From Balneolaceae bacterium (GTDB lineage: Bacteria; Bacteroidota; Rhodothermia; Balneolales; Balneolaceae): a DNA stretch of 46,277 bases. Shown here in pieces: positions 1 to 7,118 of this stretch (position 1 is its first letter; each line of letters opens with the position of its first letter). Location: the NCBI GenBank assembly GCA_007131725.1, contig SLPZ01000037.1:1-46277 (forward strand). Reading direction: 5' to 3'. The position numbers were made by a program, and so were the translations under genes. The notes under the pieces were generated by a model. The model made no database searches. It was not told the DNA's origin and saw only the letters and a list, made by a program, of their open reading frames with translations.

Positions 1-95
1 AAATGAGCCTGGAATGCCGCCCACGCCTCCGCGATTTCATCATCACCAACCCCTGACAAATATTGTTTAAGAACTGCACTCTGAAATAAAGCCAT
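1..95 (-). CDS. Partial N-terminus of a probable restriction-modification DNA methyltransferase
   Basis: An open frame starts with ATG at 95 on the minus strand and runs off the left edge. Its 31 codons begin MALFQSAVLKQYL and continue through DDEIAEAWAAFQAH. From memory of the family, this opening resembles large class I SAM-dependent DNA methyltransferases and fused restriction-modification proteins, which often start MALFQ.SVLKKYL. No catalytic motif is in view, so the assignment rests on the N-terminus alone. Its closeness to a RAYT transposase and a toxin-antitoxin pair fits an accessory or defence region. The stretch from 96 to 180 upstream of it is AT-rich and shows no other gene. Confidence 0.5.
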   Translation of the reverse strand, partial: MALFQSAVLKQYLSGVGDDEIAEAWAAFQAH

Positions 96-180
96 TCCAA
101 TTCACCAAATTAACAATCCCAATAAACACTCTTGGATGATAGAAAAACCAGATGTGATTCAAAAATAAAAAGATCATCCA

Positions 181-379
181 AGCGGCCTGCCAGAGCATCC
201 CGGCGCTTTCCCGGGATTCCTGGCAGAGTCGCGGGTTGGTGGCTCATTTGAGCGTCCTGGCAGAGTGTCCCGCTTTTTTGGGACTCCTGCCCCGAAGGGA
301 TCGCGGTGCGGCAAGAGTCGCGGTTCCATGCCCATCATCTCATTCTCAAAAAACCTTCCCACCATACCCACAACTCTTA
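181..379. repeat. REP/BIME-like palindromic repeat block, upstream copy
   Basis: Two hairpin modules followed by a conserved linker. Module 1 (about 181-232) pairs CATCCCGG with CCGGGATT around a CGCTTT loop and is flanked by two direct copies of CTGGCAGAG and by GCG/CGC ends. Module 2 (about 251-327) pairs GTGTCCC with GGGACT and carries extra bases, including CCCGAAGGG, that the copy near 2090-2140 lacks. The linker up to the CACAACTCT motif near 370 also recurs in the other blocks. The block lies directly upstream of the RAYT gene, as expected for a REP mobilised by it. Frames reading through it on both strands are artefacts. Confidence 0.8.
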
Positions 380-462
380 TATGTTCAATATAGTTTTTCA
401 ATACTTGACAGTTTTTATTGAAGAAATTAATTTCCCAATCCAAATAATAAAAAATCAAAAAG

Positions 463-1107
463 ATGGAACCACTTGAAGAGGGATGTTTCTACCACATTTA
501 TAACCGGGGTGCAGGTAAATCCGATCTGTTCTTTACTGATGATGACTTCAGTCTGTTTATCGATAAATATTTTTACTACCTGTATATCTCAGCAGAGACG
601 TACTGCTGGTGCCTTTTGAAAAATCACTTTCATATCCTCATTCGGGTGAGAAAACTAAATGAACAGAAAACACTTTTTCAGCAGATCAAAAACAATTATC
701 CGGAAGGCACCTTTTATGGAGACCATTTTGACCAGACGAAACCATTCCTGCCATCCAAACAGTTCTCACATCTAATGAACAGTTACACCAAGTCGGTAAA
801 TACAAAAACCAGCAGAAGCGGCACTCTTATTGAAGGGGCTTTCAAAAGAAAAAGAATCAAAGACGAAGATCATTTCAACCATCTGGTCTGCTATATTCAC
901 CGGAATCCTATCCATCATAAAATCACAGAAAGTTACTCAGATTACCCATACTCTTCATTTCATGCTTACCTCGATTCATCAAATCAGAAACAACATTCAC
1001 ATCTGGAAAAAAAGAAAGTTTTAACACAATTCGGCGGCAAAGATAATTTCCTGAAAGCACATGAAGAATTTAAATTATTGCTCGGTGAAGAATATTATTT
1101 GGAGTGA
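463..1107 (+). CDS. REP-associated tyrosine transposase (RAYT, Y1/HUH family)
   Basis: This 214-residue protein belongs to the IS200/IS605-related Y1 transposase family in its RAYT form. It starts with the typical FYHIYNRG motif (residues 9-16) and has the metal-binding HUH motif as NHFHILI (His55 and His57). A later CYIHRNPIHHKI segment corresponds to the YI.xNP region that follows in this family. RAYTs cut and join single-stranded REP palindromes. Palindromic blocks of one family sit immediately on both sides (181-379 and 1121-1382), with further copies at 2021-2330 and 16322-16370, so this enzyme is the obvious partner of those repeats. The gene appears intact, with no frameshift. A short frame inside it at 830-1024 is a shadow. 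Whether it is still active cannot be told from the sequence. Confidence 0.9.
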   Translation: MEPLEEGCFYHIYNRGAGKSDLFFTDDDFSLFIDKYFYYLYISAETYCWCLLKNHFHILIRVRKLNEQKTLFQQIKNNYPEGTFYGDHFDQTKPFLPSKQFSHLMNSYTKSVNTKTSRSGTLIEGAFKRKRIKDEDHFNHLVCYIHRNPIHHKITESYSDYPYSSFHAYLDSSNQKQHSHLEKKKVLTQFGGKDNFLKAHEEFKLLLGEEYYLE

Positions 1108-1120
1108 TGCCCATAAAACC

Positions 1121-1382
1121 ATAACTCTGGCAGAGTCGCGGTTCCAAGCCCACCATCTCCTTAACATAACCCGTTCCAATCAATCCACAACTCTGGCAGG
1201 AGCCGAAATGCACGGCACTCTGCCAGGTTGTTAATTCAGCGACCTGCAAGAGTATCCCGGTGCTTTCCCGGGATTCCTGGCAGAGTCGCTGTTCCTTGCC
1301 CTCCTTCACCTTCTCAAAATACCTGTCCTGCATCCCACAACTCTGCCAGGACCTCTCTCCGTTCGGACTCTGGCAGGTTGTT
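1121..1382. repeat. REP/BIME-like palindromic repeat block, downstream copy
   Basis: This block follows the transposase stop codon by 13 bases. It contains a partial CTGGCAGAGTCGCGG end, a hairpin at about 1190-1234 (ACAACTCTGGCAG..GCC against GGC..CTGCCAGGTTGT), a copy of the TCCCGG-CTTT-CCGGGATT hairpin at about 1240-1290, and a third hairpin at about 1340-1382 (CAACTCTGCCAGG against CTCTGGCAGGTTG). The 1190-1234 hairpin recurs almost unchanged at about 2182-2230. The mosaic of different palindromes joined by similar linkers is typical of BIMEs. Confidence 0.8.
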
Positions 1383-1412
1383 CAGTCCAATAGTCACATT
1401 AACACAAATAGC

Positions 1413-1712
1413 TTATTCCAACCTTTTTTTCCAATATCCCGGTTCTCTGTGAAGATGCATGACAGCCACAATGAAAACATTATCCGTCTCCGAATCGTAA
1501 TGATAGAGCACTCCGAATGGAAAACGCTGCACCAATATTCTGCGGATCGAATTACTGACTTTGGTCCATGATTCAGGATTTGCAAGTATTCTCGTAACTG
1601 ATTTATAAACCTCCATCGAGAAATCAAGGCCAAGTTCCCTCTCTTGTTCTTCATAATATTGGATGGCTTTGATGAATTCTGTTTCAGCTTCAGGATGAAA
1701 ACTGAAATTCAT
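1413..1712 (-). CDS. ParE/RelE-superfamily toxin
   Basis: A 99-residue basic protein that begins MNFSFHPEAETEF and has the features of the ParE/RelE fold: an early helix pair (FIKAIQYYEEQERELGLDF), the SIRRILVQRFPFGVLYHY strands and the C-terminal VFIVAVMHLHREPGYWKKRL. Family members either block gyrase (ParE) or cleave mRNA on the ribosome (RelE); sequence alone does not decide which. Its start overlaps the stop of the upstream antitoxin gene by 4 bases (ATGA), which implies translational coupling. The gene ends next to the REP block at 1121-1382. The assignment to a type II toxin is firm; the molecular target is open. Confidence 0.85.
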   Translation of the reverse strand: MNFSFHPEAETEFIKAIQYYEEQERELGLDFSMEVYKSVTRILANPESWTKVSNSIRRILVQRFPFGVLYHYDSETDNVFIVAVMHLHREPGYWKKRLE

Positions 1713-1942
1713 TTCGAAAAACGTTTTTGAATTTTTCCAAATACTTTTTCTCCTGAAATTCCTTTTATCTCTCCGGATTTTAATTCATCCAGGCGTTTTT
1801 CAGCAACCTCAATCCACTTTTTTTCAATCCCCTGATCTACAGGATTCAAAGATTTTAAAACGGAATCGGCAACTAATACCCTATCCTCAACAGGAAGGGA
1901 TTCGATTTCTTCAATCAGCTTTTTCGTGGTAAGGTTACCCAT
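1709..1942 (-). CDS. Addiction-module antitoxin
   Basis: A 77-residue protein, MGNLTTKKLIEEIESLP..., of the 'putative addiction module component' family that commonly precedes ParE/RelE toxins. The N-terminal LIEEIESLPVEDRVLVADSVLKSL segment is the usual helical core. The middle (KKWIEVAEKRLDELKSGEIKGISGEKVFGKI) is the linker that normally wraps the toxin. It is first in a two-gene operon with a 4-base overlap into the toxin, so antitoxin is made first. Such antitoxins usually repress their own promoter; no operator could be defined in the short AT-rich upstream stretch before the repeats begin at 2021. Confidence 0.8.
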   Translation of the reverse strand: MGNLTTKKLIEEIESLPVEDRVLVADSVLKSLNPVDQGIEKKWIEVAEKRLDELKSGEIKGISGEKVFGKIQKRFSK

Positions 1943-2020
1943 ACTTACTCCCTAATTCAGTTTCAAAGTTATGCTCCATGAAATAACGGATTTAATACTG
2001 TTTTATTCAAGTACGGAAAA

Positions 2021-2330
2021 AGCGACCTGCAAGAGCATCCCGGCGCTTTCCCGGGATTCCTGGCAGAGTCGCGGGTTGGCGGTCAAATTTAGCGACCTGG
2101 CAGAGTGTCCCGCTGTTTGGGACTCCTGCAAGAGTCGCGATTCCCTGCCCACCATCTCCTTCTCAAAAACCTTCCCACCCAACCCACAACTCTGGCAGGA
2201 GCCGAAATGCACGGCACTCTGCCAGGTTGTTTGATATAGCGACCTGGCAGAGCATCCCGGTGCTTTCCCGGGATTCCTAGCAGAGTCGCGGTTTCCTGCC
2301 CACCATTTCCTTTACAAAAACCATCACATC
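2021..2330. repeat. REP/BIME-like palindromic repeat block, third copy
   Basis: The longest block of the family. In order it has the TCCCGGCGCTTTCCCGGGATT hairpin (about 2030-2075), the GTGTCCC/GGGACT hairpin in its uninterrupted form (about 2093-2140), a linker, the ACAACTCTGGCAG/CTGCCAGGTTGT hairpin (about 2182-2230), and a second TCCCGGTGCTTTCCCGGGATT hairpin (about 2240-2290). AGCGACCTG at the left ends and GAGTCGCG at the right ends recur. It fills most of the gap between the toxin-antitoxin pair and the ArsR-rhodanese gene. No gene was seen in this gap. Confidence 0.8.
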
Positions 2331-2357
2331 AATCCACTCGCAACACTTTGTAACATT

Positions 2358-2409
2358 GGTTACCTAACCGTTGTTTATCAGGAAATGACAATCTTTTTTA
2401 ATGCATTAA
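2358..2409. promoter_or_regulatory. Candidate operator palindromes upstream of the ArsR-rhodanese gene
   Basis: Two short palindromes lie between the repeat block and the regulator gene: GGTTA-CC-TAACC at 2358-2369 and the perfect 12-mer TTAATGCATTAA at 2398-2409. ArsR/SmtB dimers bind AT-rich dyads near their own promoters, so either could be the autoregulatory site. This is inference; AT-rich DNA produces short palindromes by chance. Confidence 0.3.
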
Positions 2410-2512
2410 TTTCAATTACTTACATTTAATCAAATCATCAATTTGTCATTCTATAGACTTATTGAATGATAATCTTTTACTGCTTACCATTAGTACTGAA
2501 CAAAACAAACGA

Positions 2513-3178
2513 ATGATAAATATCCGCGAATTTAAAGACACGATTTATAACGAGATGTCCGGTATCACCAAGGCACTGGGAAATCCGCACCGTCTCGAAA
2601 TTCTTGATCTGCTGGCACAGGGCCCGGCGCCGGTTGAGTATATCGCAAAACAGACAAATTTGACGGTGGGCAACGCTTCACAGCACCTGCAGGTTTTGAA
2701 GAATGCACGGTTGGTCAGCTCAGAGCGCCAGTGGAAATACAAGTATTACCGTCTGGCCGATCAGCATGTGTTTGAAGCATGGTGTGCCCTGCGGCGTCTC
2801 GGATTTTCGCAGAATGCCGAACTCAAACAGTTGATGGAGGATTATCGCAGCAAACGAAACAATTTACGCACCATTTCGCCCCGCGAGCTGCTTGAAAAAA
2901 TGAAGCGGGGTGAAGTGATTATTTTGGATGTACGCCCGGAAGAAGAGTATAACATGGCACACATAGAAAACGCCATCTCACTCCCCAAAAAAGATCTTGA
3001 AAAAAGGCTGAATGAACTACCTGAAGACAAAGAAATTGTAGTGTACTGCCGCGGGCCTTTATGCCTGATGGCAGACGAGGCCGTGCAATTGTTGAACAAC
3101 AATGGATTTAATGCATCACGGCTGGAAAAAGGATTTCCCGATTGGGCTATGCAAAAAATGCCCGTGGCAACAGTTTAA
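2513..3178 (+). CDS. ArsR-family winged-helix regulator fused to a rhodanese domain
   Basis: From the ATG at 2513 the protein has 221 residues; an in-frame TTG at 2462 would add 17 poorly conserved residues and is less likely. Residues 13-95 form an ArsR/SmtB winged helix (ITKALGNPHRLEILDLL, then the recognition region NLTVGNASQHLQVLKNARLV). Residues 120-218 are a rhodanese domain with LDVRPEEEYNMAHIENAISLP and the active loop YCRGPLC (Cys179 and Cys184). The DNA-binding half has a single cysteine (Cys91) and no obvious metal site, so sensing probably goes through the persulfide-accepting rhodanese cysteine. It is followed by a VKOR-like protein and a sulfide:quinone oxidoreductase, which suggests a sulfide- or persulfide-responsive repressor of these genes. 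The domain calls are firm; the ligand is inferred. Confidence 0.88.
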   Translation: MINIREFKDTIYNEMSGITKALGNPHRLEILDLLAQGPAPVEYIAKQTNLTVGNASQHLQVLKNARLVSSERQWKYKYYRLADQHVFEAWCALRRLGFSQNAELKQLMEDYRSKRNNLRTISPRELLEKMKRGEVIILDVRPEEEYNMAHIENAISLPKKDLEKRLNELPEDKEIVVYCRGPLCLMADEAVQLLNNNGFNASRLEKGFPDWAMQKMPVATV

Positions 3179-3214
3179 AAAATAAAACAAAACAAATCAT
3201 AAAAACATAAAACA

Positions 3215-3757
3215 ATGAACAGATTATTAGGTGTATTTATTTTTACCGCGATGCTTGGCTGGGTAGCCAGTATCATATTAACCGCAATCCATTTTTGGGT
3301 AATCCCCATGATTCCTGCCGGCGCTGAGCTGGGCGGCCCTATGCTCGTTATTACAAGCGAATGGGCTTACATCGGGCCGGTTCCGCTTGCCGCAATTGGT
3401 GCCGTCTATTATATCGTGATGATAGCCATGGGATCTTACTGGATGACCACAAAAAGTGAGACCGTTGAACGCATTCTGCTGCCTGTTACCGCTTTTGGCT
3501 TTCTGGCCTCGCTGGGCTTCGTTTACCTGCAGCTTTTTGTGATCGGGGCCATCTGCCCGTTCTGCATGATGTCAGCCGCGGCAACAACTATTTTACTTGC
3601 AATTGAGCTGATTGTGAAATACAAAGGCGGTGCAGCAACAGCCCCTTCTCTGCAGGCACAAAGAGTTTGGGCAACCGTTTTTGTGGCAACAGCATTGCTC
3701 ACCATGTTTGCCATGTGGAGCCTGACTGTTTTACCACTTCCGGTACCCGGAGCCTAA
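3215..3757 (+). CDS. VKOR-like membrane thiol-disulfide protein with only the CPFC cysteines
   Basis: A 180-residue protein with about five membrane helices. Residues 45-66 (VITSEWAYIGPVPLAAIGAVYY) match the S..A...G.P....G..YY signature of the vitamin K epoxide reductase family, and residues 114-117 (ICPFCMMSA) are the quinone-proximal CxxC. VKOR homologues usually have a second, loop cysteine pair that shuttles electrons to a partner; here no other cysteine exists in the protein, and the usual loop position before Ser48 is not cysteine. It lies 36 bases after the ArsR-rhodanese gene and upstream of SQR, so it may pass electrons between quinone and a separate thiol or persulfide carrier. Family membership is likely; the substrate is unknown. 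Confidence 0.75.
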   Translation: MNRLLGVFIFTAMLGWVASIILTAIHFWVIPMIPAGAELGGPMLVITSEWAYIGPVPLAAIGAVYYIVMIAMGSYWMTTKSETVERILLPVTAFGFLASLGFVYLQLFVIGAICPFCMMSAAATTILLAIELIVKYKGGAATAPSLQAQRVWATVFVATALLTMFAMWSLTVLPLPVPGA

Positions 3758-3795
3758 GCTCCATTTTGAATTATACGGATTGCAGGTTGGTAAAA

Positions 3796-3881
3796 ACTTC
3801 CGAAGTCTTACTGTTTTTATTAAAAAATTGGCTGATTTATCTGTCAACCATTTTGGCCGTGTCGATGAAGACTTCGGAAGT
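3796..3881. repeat. Paired AGACTTC-GAAGTCT palindromes, copy 1
   Basis: The arms at 3796-3809 (ACTTCCGAAGTCTT) and 3868-3881 (AAGACTTCGGAAGT) are exact reverse complements about 58 bases apart. Each arm is itself nearly self-complementary around one central base, so either arm can fold alone or the two can pair. The same arrangement recurs at 13840-13930. It lies in the 196-base gap between the VKOR-like gene and SQR. Confidence 0.75.
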
Positions 3882-3953
3882 CTCATAAACCTGTCATTCT
3901 AATTTTGACACAACACTAATATGATATTCCCAAACTAATCAGATAGTTAAAAA

Positions 3954-5366
3954 ATGAGTGTAGAAAAAAACAATATAGATCAGGAAAAATCGAATTCAGG
4001 AGAAAGATCAAATCTTTCTGAACAGCAAGAAAACAAAGGTGTTAGCCGAAGACAAGCATTAAAATATATTGGGTACGGCGCCGGCGGCCTTCTTGTTGGC
4101 GGTGGTGCAGGTTTTTACGGATATCGCAGGAGCCTTCAGGTATCTTCATCCGAAGCAGCTAAAGTCAGAAATGCAAAATTTGTGGTTGCCGGCGGAAGCA
4201 TCGGCGGGTTAACCGTAGCAGCAAGACTGCTCAGAGCTGTGCCCGGTGCGGATATCACAATTATTGAGCCGCGAGAGGAGCACCACTACCAACCCGGATA
4301 TACCCTTGTGGGTGCCGGGGTTTATAACCGGAGTGATGTGATTTTTGACCAAGAGTCACTCTTTTTCTCTGATATGAAATGGGTGAAAGATTATGTGGAA
4401 GCCTTTGAACCTGACAGAAACCGGGTAATTACCCGCAGCGGGGAGGCCATTGATTATGACTACCTTGTTGTAGGGCTGGGTGTTGAATGCAATCTCGATT
4501 CTGTTGAAAATCTCAGAGAGGCACTGAACACCGATTATGTTGCCAATATTTATGACCTCAGCTCAAGCGAAAAATACAGAAAACTTGCCGACGATTTTGA
4601 AGGCGGAAATGCTGTATTCACCTATCCGCCCGGATATGTAAAATGCGGTGGAGCTCCTCAAAAAATCACCTGGCTCTCTGAAGATCTGTGGAGAGACAAA
4701 GGAATGCGAGACAAGGTAGACGTGCATTTTTATACGGATAGAAACACTATTTTCCCGACCGTACCCAGAGTAGATGAAGCTGTAAAACCACTTATCGAGG
4801 CACGTGGCATCAACAATTACTACAATCAGGTTTTGCGTGCCATAGACATCTCAACCCGAACGGCAATATTCGAAGAGACCACAGAGAACGGCACGGTTCG
4901 TGAAGTAAGGCAGCAATATGACCTTCTGCACCCAATGCCGCGGTTTCAAACACCAAAGCCGCTTCGCGAAGGGCCACTAACACGGGAAGGTATCGGCGGA
5001 CAGCTTTCGGTTGACCGCGAAACACTGCAGCACACTCAGTATCCGAATATTTTTGGAGTAGGTGATAATGCAGCCACGGGTGCAGCTAAAACAGCAGCAA
5101 CCATCCGTAAACAGGCTCCCGTTGTTGCCGGCAACATGATTGACCTCGTGCTCGGTTACGAACCCTCCAACAAATACGATGGGGCTTCGGGCTGTCCTCT
5201 GCTGACTCGCTATGGACGATGTATGATGTTTGAATTCGACTTTGAAGGAAATCTTATCAATGAATGGATCTACCGGCCAACCCAGGAAACCCGGGTGTGG
5301 TGGGATTTTAAAGTCCACGGCCTCAAACGGCTTTACCGCCATGTAATGATGAACGGTTACGTTTAG
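3954..5366 (+). CDS. Tat-signal sulfide:quinone oxidoreductase (SQOR-like flavoprotein)
   Basis: 470 residues. An N-terminal polar stretch is followed by SRRQALKYIGYGAGGLLVGG (residues 31-50), a twin-arginine-like signal or anchor. The FAD-binding motif is VVAGGSIGGLTVAARLL (about 77-93), followed by HHYQPGYTLVGAG (110-122), a hallmark of sulfide:quinone oxidoreductases. KCGGAPQK places one catalytic cysteine at 231, and GASGCPLLTRYGRC gives Cys414 and Cys423, matching the redox pair of type II (SQOR-like) enzymes. The second FAD segment is NIFGVGDNAATGAAKTAATIRKQ. The enzyme oxidises sulfide to bound sulfane sulfur and reduces quinone at the membrane. Its neighbours, an ArsR-rhodanese regulator and a quinone-linked VKOR-like protein, support a sulfide detoxification or oxidation role. 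The Tat-like leader is unusual and suggests the periplasmic face; that point is inferred. Confidence 0.85.
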   Translation: MSVEKNNIDQEKSNSGERSNLSEQQENKGVSRRQALKYIGYGAGGLLVGGGAGFYGYRRSLQVSSSEAAKVRNAKFVVAGGSIGGLTVAARLLRAVPGADITIIEPREEHHYQPGYTLVGAGVYNRSDVIFDQESLFFSDMKWVKDYVEAFEPDRNRVITRSGEAIDYDYLVVGLGVECNLDSVENLREALNTDYVANIYDLSSSEKYRKLADDFEGGNAVFTYPPGYVKCGGAPQKITWLSEDLWRDKGMRDKVDVHFYTDRNTIFPTVPRVDEAVKPLIEARGINNYYNQVLRAIDISTRTAIFEETTENGTVREVRQQYDLLHPMPRFQTPKPLREGPLTREGIGGQLSVDRETLQHTQYPNIFGVGDNAATGAAKTAATIRKQAPVVAGNMIDLVLGYEPSNKYDGASGCPLLTRYGRCMMFEFDFEGNLINEWIYRPTQETRVWWDFKVHGLKRLYRHVMMNGYV

Positions 5367-5714
5367 TTTACTTTTTACATACATATGGATAATACGAGCT
5401 GATTGAAATCACTCAATTGATGAATCCGGTTTGTTGACTGATAGTTGTACCAATCAATTATTGACTCCGGTGCAAGCAGGCTTCTGCATAGTGAAAATTA
5501 CCTTCAGATTTCTTAGCTCTTATTTAAAAATCGCTATATTTTACATATCAATATTACTGAATTGCCACGGAAGCACGGATTAACACGGAGGTTTTGATTT
5601 CCGTGTTTCTCTGTGTTTCCGTGGCTTTTGTAAGTCTGAATAATTGTTCAGATTTGTTCAGCCGCAAAATCTTTTCTGAACTATGATAAAAATCAAAGCA
5701 AACTGCCTGCATTT
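5367..5714. other. Gene-free gap after SQR
   Basis: About 350 bases with no convincing reading frame. The only structure found is the long hairpin at 5564-5625, described separately. The promoter of the downstream SMP-30-like gene must lie here, but no confident box could be defined. Confidence 0.5.
5564..5625. repeat. Long imperfect hairpin with CACGGA-type arms
   Basis: The left arm 5564-5589 starts GCCACGGAAGCACGG and the right arm 5601-5625 ends GTGTTTCCGTGGC. They pair over almost their full length around an 11-base loop, with a few mismatches. This is a dispersed-repeat or terminator-like structure. It may end the sulfide-gene transcript from upstream, but it lacks the T-run of a typical intrinsic terminator. 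Confidence 0.65.
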
Positions 5715-6632
5715 ATGACCATCAATATTCATTTTATCCATTCTACCGGATTTTCAATTTTCATCACACTGATCATTTTTTTTATGGCCCGGCCTCTGCT
5801 CGCCCAGGAGAGCGGTATCATTGCCGACGGTGCAGAACTAACGCTGATTTCCGACCGGTTTTCATTTACCGAAGGGCCCGCCACCGATGAGGATGGAAAT
5901 GTCTATTTCACCGATCAGCCAAACGACCACATCTGGAAATACAGCATTGATGGCGAGCTGACACTTTTTATGGATGAAACCGGCCGTTCCAACGGTATGT
6001 ATTTCGATCACGATGGAAACCTGCTGACCTGCGCCGATCTGAACGGCGAGATCTGGAGCATTTCTCCAGATAAAGAAGTCACTGTGCTGGTGGACAATTT
6101 TAACGGCAAACAACTGAACGGGCCAAATGATCTCTGGGTAGACCCCAAAGGCGGAATCTATTTCACCGACCCCTACTACCAGCGCGACTACTGGGAGAGA
6201 ACCGAAAAAGAGATTGAGGAAGAGCGGGTCTATTACCTCACCCCGGACCACCAGGAAATTTTGATTGTGGAAGATGAATTTGTTCAGCCCAACGGAATCA
6301 TCGGCACGCCCGACGGCAAAATACTCTATGTGGCAGATATCGGCGACAACAAAACCTATTCCTACACAATCAATGAAGACGGAACACTCTCCAACAGGCA
6401 GCTATTTGCCGAGCTGGGGTCAGACGGAATGACGATCGACGACCAGGGAAATATCTATCTGACCGGCCGCGGAGTCACCGTTTTCAACAAAGATGGAGAA
6501 CAGATTTTACACATCCCCGTTCCGCAAAACTGGACCGGAAACATTACCTTCATCGGTCCCGACCGCCGCACACTTTTCATCACCGCAAGTAACTCTGTTT
6601 ATACACTGGAAATGAACGTACAGGGGAGATAA
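5715..6632 (+). CDS. Exported SMP-30/gluconolactonase-family protein
   Basis: 305 residues. A hydrophobic N-terminus (about 11-30, ending MARPLLAQ) is a likely signal peptide. The rest is a six-bladed SMP-30/gluconolactonase/LRE-like propeller with the metal-site residues in place: FTEGPA (Glu53), GPNDLW (Asn138), QPNGI (Asn193) and GSDGMTID (Asp237). Family members hydrolyse sugar lactones or related esters with a divalent metal. Export implies a periplasmic lactonase. It stands alone between two repeat-rich gaps, about 10 kb from the hexuronate island, so a link to sugar-acid metabolism is possible but not shown by context. The family call is firm; the substrate is not known. Confidence 0.82.
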   Translation: MTINIHFIHSTGFSIFITLIIFFMARPLLAQESGIIADGAELTLISDRFSFTEGPATDEDGNVYFTDQPNDHIWKYSIDGELTLFMDETGRSNGMYFDHDGNLLTCADLNGEIWSISPDKEVTVLVDNFNGKQLNGPNDLWVDPKGGIYFTDPYYQRDYWERTEKEIEEERVYYLTPDHQEILIVEDEFVQPNGIIGTPDGKILYVADIGDNKTYSYTINEDGTLSNRQLFAELGSDGMTIDDQGNIYLTGRGVTVFNKDGEQILHIPVPQNWTGNITFIGPDRRTLFITASNSVYTLEMNVQGR

Positions 6633-7118
6633 TTTTTTTCATCTGACTTCTAACTGGAGTTTATCTTATCATTTAATATTGTGATTTGAAATTCCGCTCG
6701 CAATTCCGCGGATTTCATTTACTGAAAAAAGACTGTGTACACTTTCCTTTTCCACCAATTTTTATATTGATAAATGGAGACAGGAATTAAAAAATATTTG
6801 GCTCTATTGGAAACTTTGTAGTTTCAGGGTTAGAAGTTTACAAGAAAGTACTTCAGTTGACAATTGACAGCAGGCAGTTGACAATTCATTTGGATAAATA
6901 TGGTCGGCACATGATCTTTTAAAACTAATAAAATTAGATTGTTAATCTTCAAACAATCCAAATTATAAAGTTGTCAACTGTCAACTGAAAAACTGTCAAT
7001 TACCAGCTACCATGAGTTAGTGATACCAACAATTACCAACATAAATGCCTGCAAAACTTTTTTTAATAATAAATAGGTACCCTGCCAAAATCGCGTGTAA
7101 TAGTATCAGAATGGATTC
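6633..7118. other. Gene-free gap with GTTGACAATTGACAG-type inverted repeats
   Basis: The gap contains inverted segments at about 6852-6886 (TTCAGTTGACAATTGACAG and a second GTTGACAATT) and 6970-7000 (GTTGTCAACTGTCAACTGAA and AACTGTCAATT). These could fold into a stem about 150 bases long overall. No reading frame in it resembles a protein. The promoter of the ECF sigma operon must lie in the last 100 bases, but no box is clear. Confidence 0.55.

Noticed and set aside
174-458. A minus-strand frame of 94 codons across the upstream repeat block
   Set aside because: It translates the REP hairpins, which recur at other sites in other frames; the composition is Pro/Arg/Gly-rich and shows no protein family.
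1070-1333. Minus-strand and overlapping plus-strand frames in the downstream repeat block
   Set aside because: They read through palindromic repeats and differ in frame between copies, so they are not conserved as proteins.
181-2330. A CRISPR or integron-like array from the spaced repeats on the left
   Set aside because: The repeats are hairpins of variable type with conserved linkers and an adjacent RAYT gene, and no integrase or cas gene is present.
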